A DNA stretch of 64,000 nucleotides from positions 19,479,001-19,543,000 of the forward strand of contig NC_079879.1 in the NCBI RefSeq assembly GCF_029227915.1, given 5' to 3'. This DNA is from Hydractinia symbiolongicarpus. Taxonomy: Eukaryota > Cnidaria > Hydrozoa > Anthoathecata > Hydractiniidae. Below the pieces are notes generated by a model. That model saw only the letters and a program-made list of their open reading frames with translations, had not been told where the DNA came from and did no database searches. Below, one piece after another: positions 63,608 through 64,000 of the stretch (position 1 is the first letter of the stretch; every line of letters begins with the position of its first letter). Both the position numbers and the translations under genes were made by a program.

Positions 63608-64000
63608 TTTCTAATTATAATTATAAAATTAAAATTATAAAGTCGTCATTAAGGAACCTTTGTTCTCCATTTTTGAGCTTACAATTAATTTGATTGTTTA
63701 GGACAAGGAAATTTATCATTTGATTATTACTATCATTTAGTTAACTTGCAAACATTACGATTGCATACATTATCTTGACTTTATACGTTGTTATACAAAG
63801 AAATTTATAAACCATGACTTAAAGTAAACAATAACATACAGAGTATAACACTTTGTTTGGTCTTTCACGGTTCAATGAAAAATACCTTTCCGTATTTTTT
63901 ATGAGACACCGAACAAACACGGAACAACAACTATCTGTTGCCGTGTGAAAAATTTGTTGTCTATCAGAATCAGAAATGCACGGTAAAAAGAACGAGTGAA
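63608..64000. other. No gene recognised
   Basis: A+T-rich sequence to the end of the window. Nothing supported. Confidence 0.5.

Overview
This window looks like non-coding-rich, A+T-rich nuclear DNA from an invertebrate animal. Three things show it is eukaryotic: genes split by GT-AG introns, an intron-containing cytochrome P450 of the animal CYP2 type, and GPI-anchored Ly6/uPAR-type genes. The mobile elements (Helitron, pogo, piggyBac-type MITE, a LINE with a 2A-like motif, Ty3/gypsy, and a XerD-like tyrosine recombinase of the kind abundant in cnidarians) make a cnidarian, perhaps a hydrozoan, my best guess. I cannot prove the species from sequence alone. No rRNA, tRNA, CRISPR array or operon was seen.

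Layout. 1-13.2 kb is mostly anonymous A+T-rich DNA with short mobile-element relics: a hairpin at 3.15 kb, short Helitron copies at 4.2 and 7.6 kb, a MITE at 9.1 kb and a 62-bp satellite at 12.1 kb. 13.3-15.0 kb holds a two-exon CYP2-clan P450 on the + strand, the best-supported gene in the window. 15-26.8 kb is again mostly anonymous, with Helitron and MITE fragments. 26.9-28.0 kb holds a Ly6-like gene (copy C, - strand). 28.6-30.5 kb holds a decayed Ty3/gypsy pol and a purine-rich tract with broken charged reading frames. 32.4 kb is a 19-bp minisatellite and 35.0 kb a 42-bp palindromic satellite. 37.3-38.1 kb is a complete pogo-type element that keeps only the DNA-binding part of its transposase. 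40.6-45.4 kb is a head-to-tail Helitron array carrying a piggyBac-type MITE. 45.8-47.2 kb is Ly6-like gene A. 53.0-54.3 kb has a transposase helix-turn-helix relic followed by a small four-exon gene that I do not recognise. 54.7-56.4 kb is a (TA)n tract abutting the 5' half of a LINE. 57.9-58.9 kb is a broken tyrosine recombinase. 60.7-62.1 kb is Ly6-like gene B.

The main large-scale structure is a direct segmental duplication. Block B (about 59.95-63.6 kb, containing Ly6 gene B and a short conserved reading frame) matches block A in order and orientation. Block A is split in two (38.5-39.2 kb and 45.8-49.6 kb) by about 6.6 kb that includes the Helitron array. Block A also carries an AGACGTC-rich element where B has unrelated sequence. 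Ly6 genes A, B and C share exon count, intron phases, nearly equal exon lengths and ten cysteines, so they form a local family made by duplication.

There is no operon-like cooperation here. The P450 would be an ER-membrane monooxygenase and the Ly6-like proteins would be GPI-anchored at the cell surface. All calls come from reading the sequence by eye. No database search or expression data was available.
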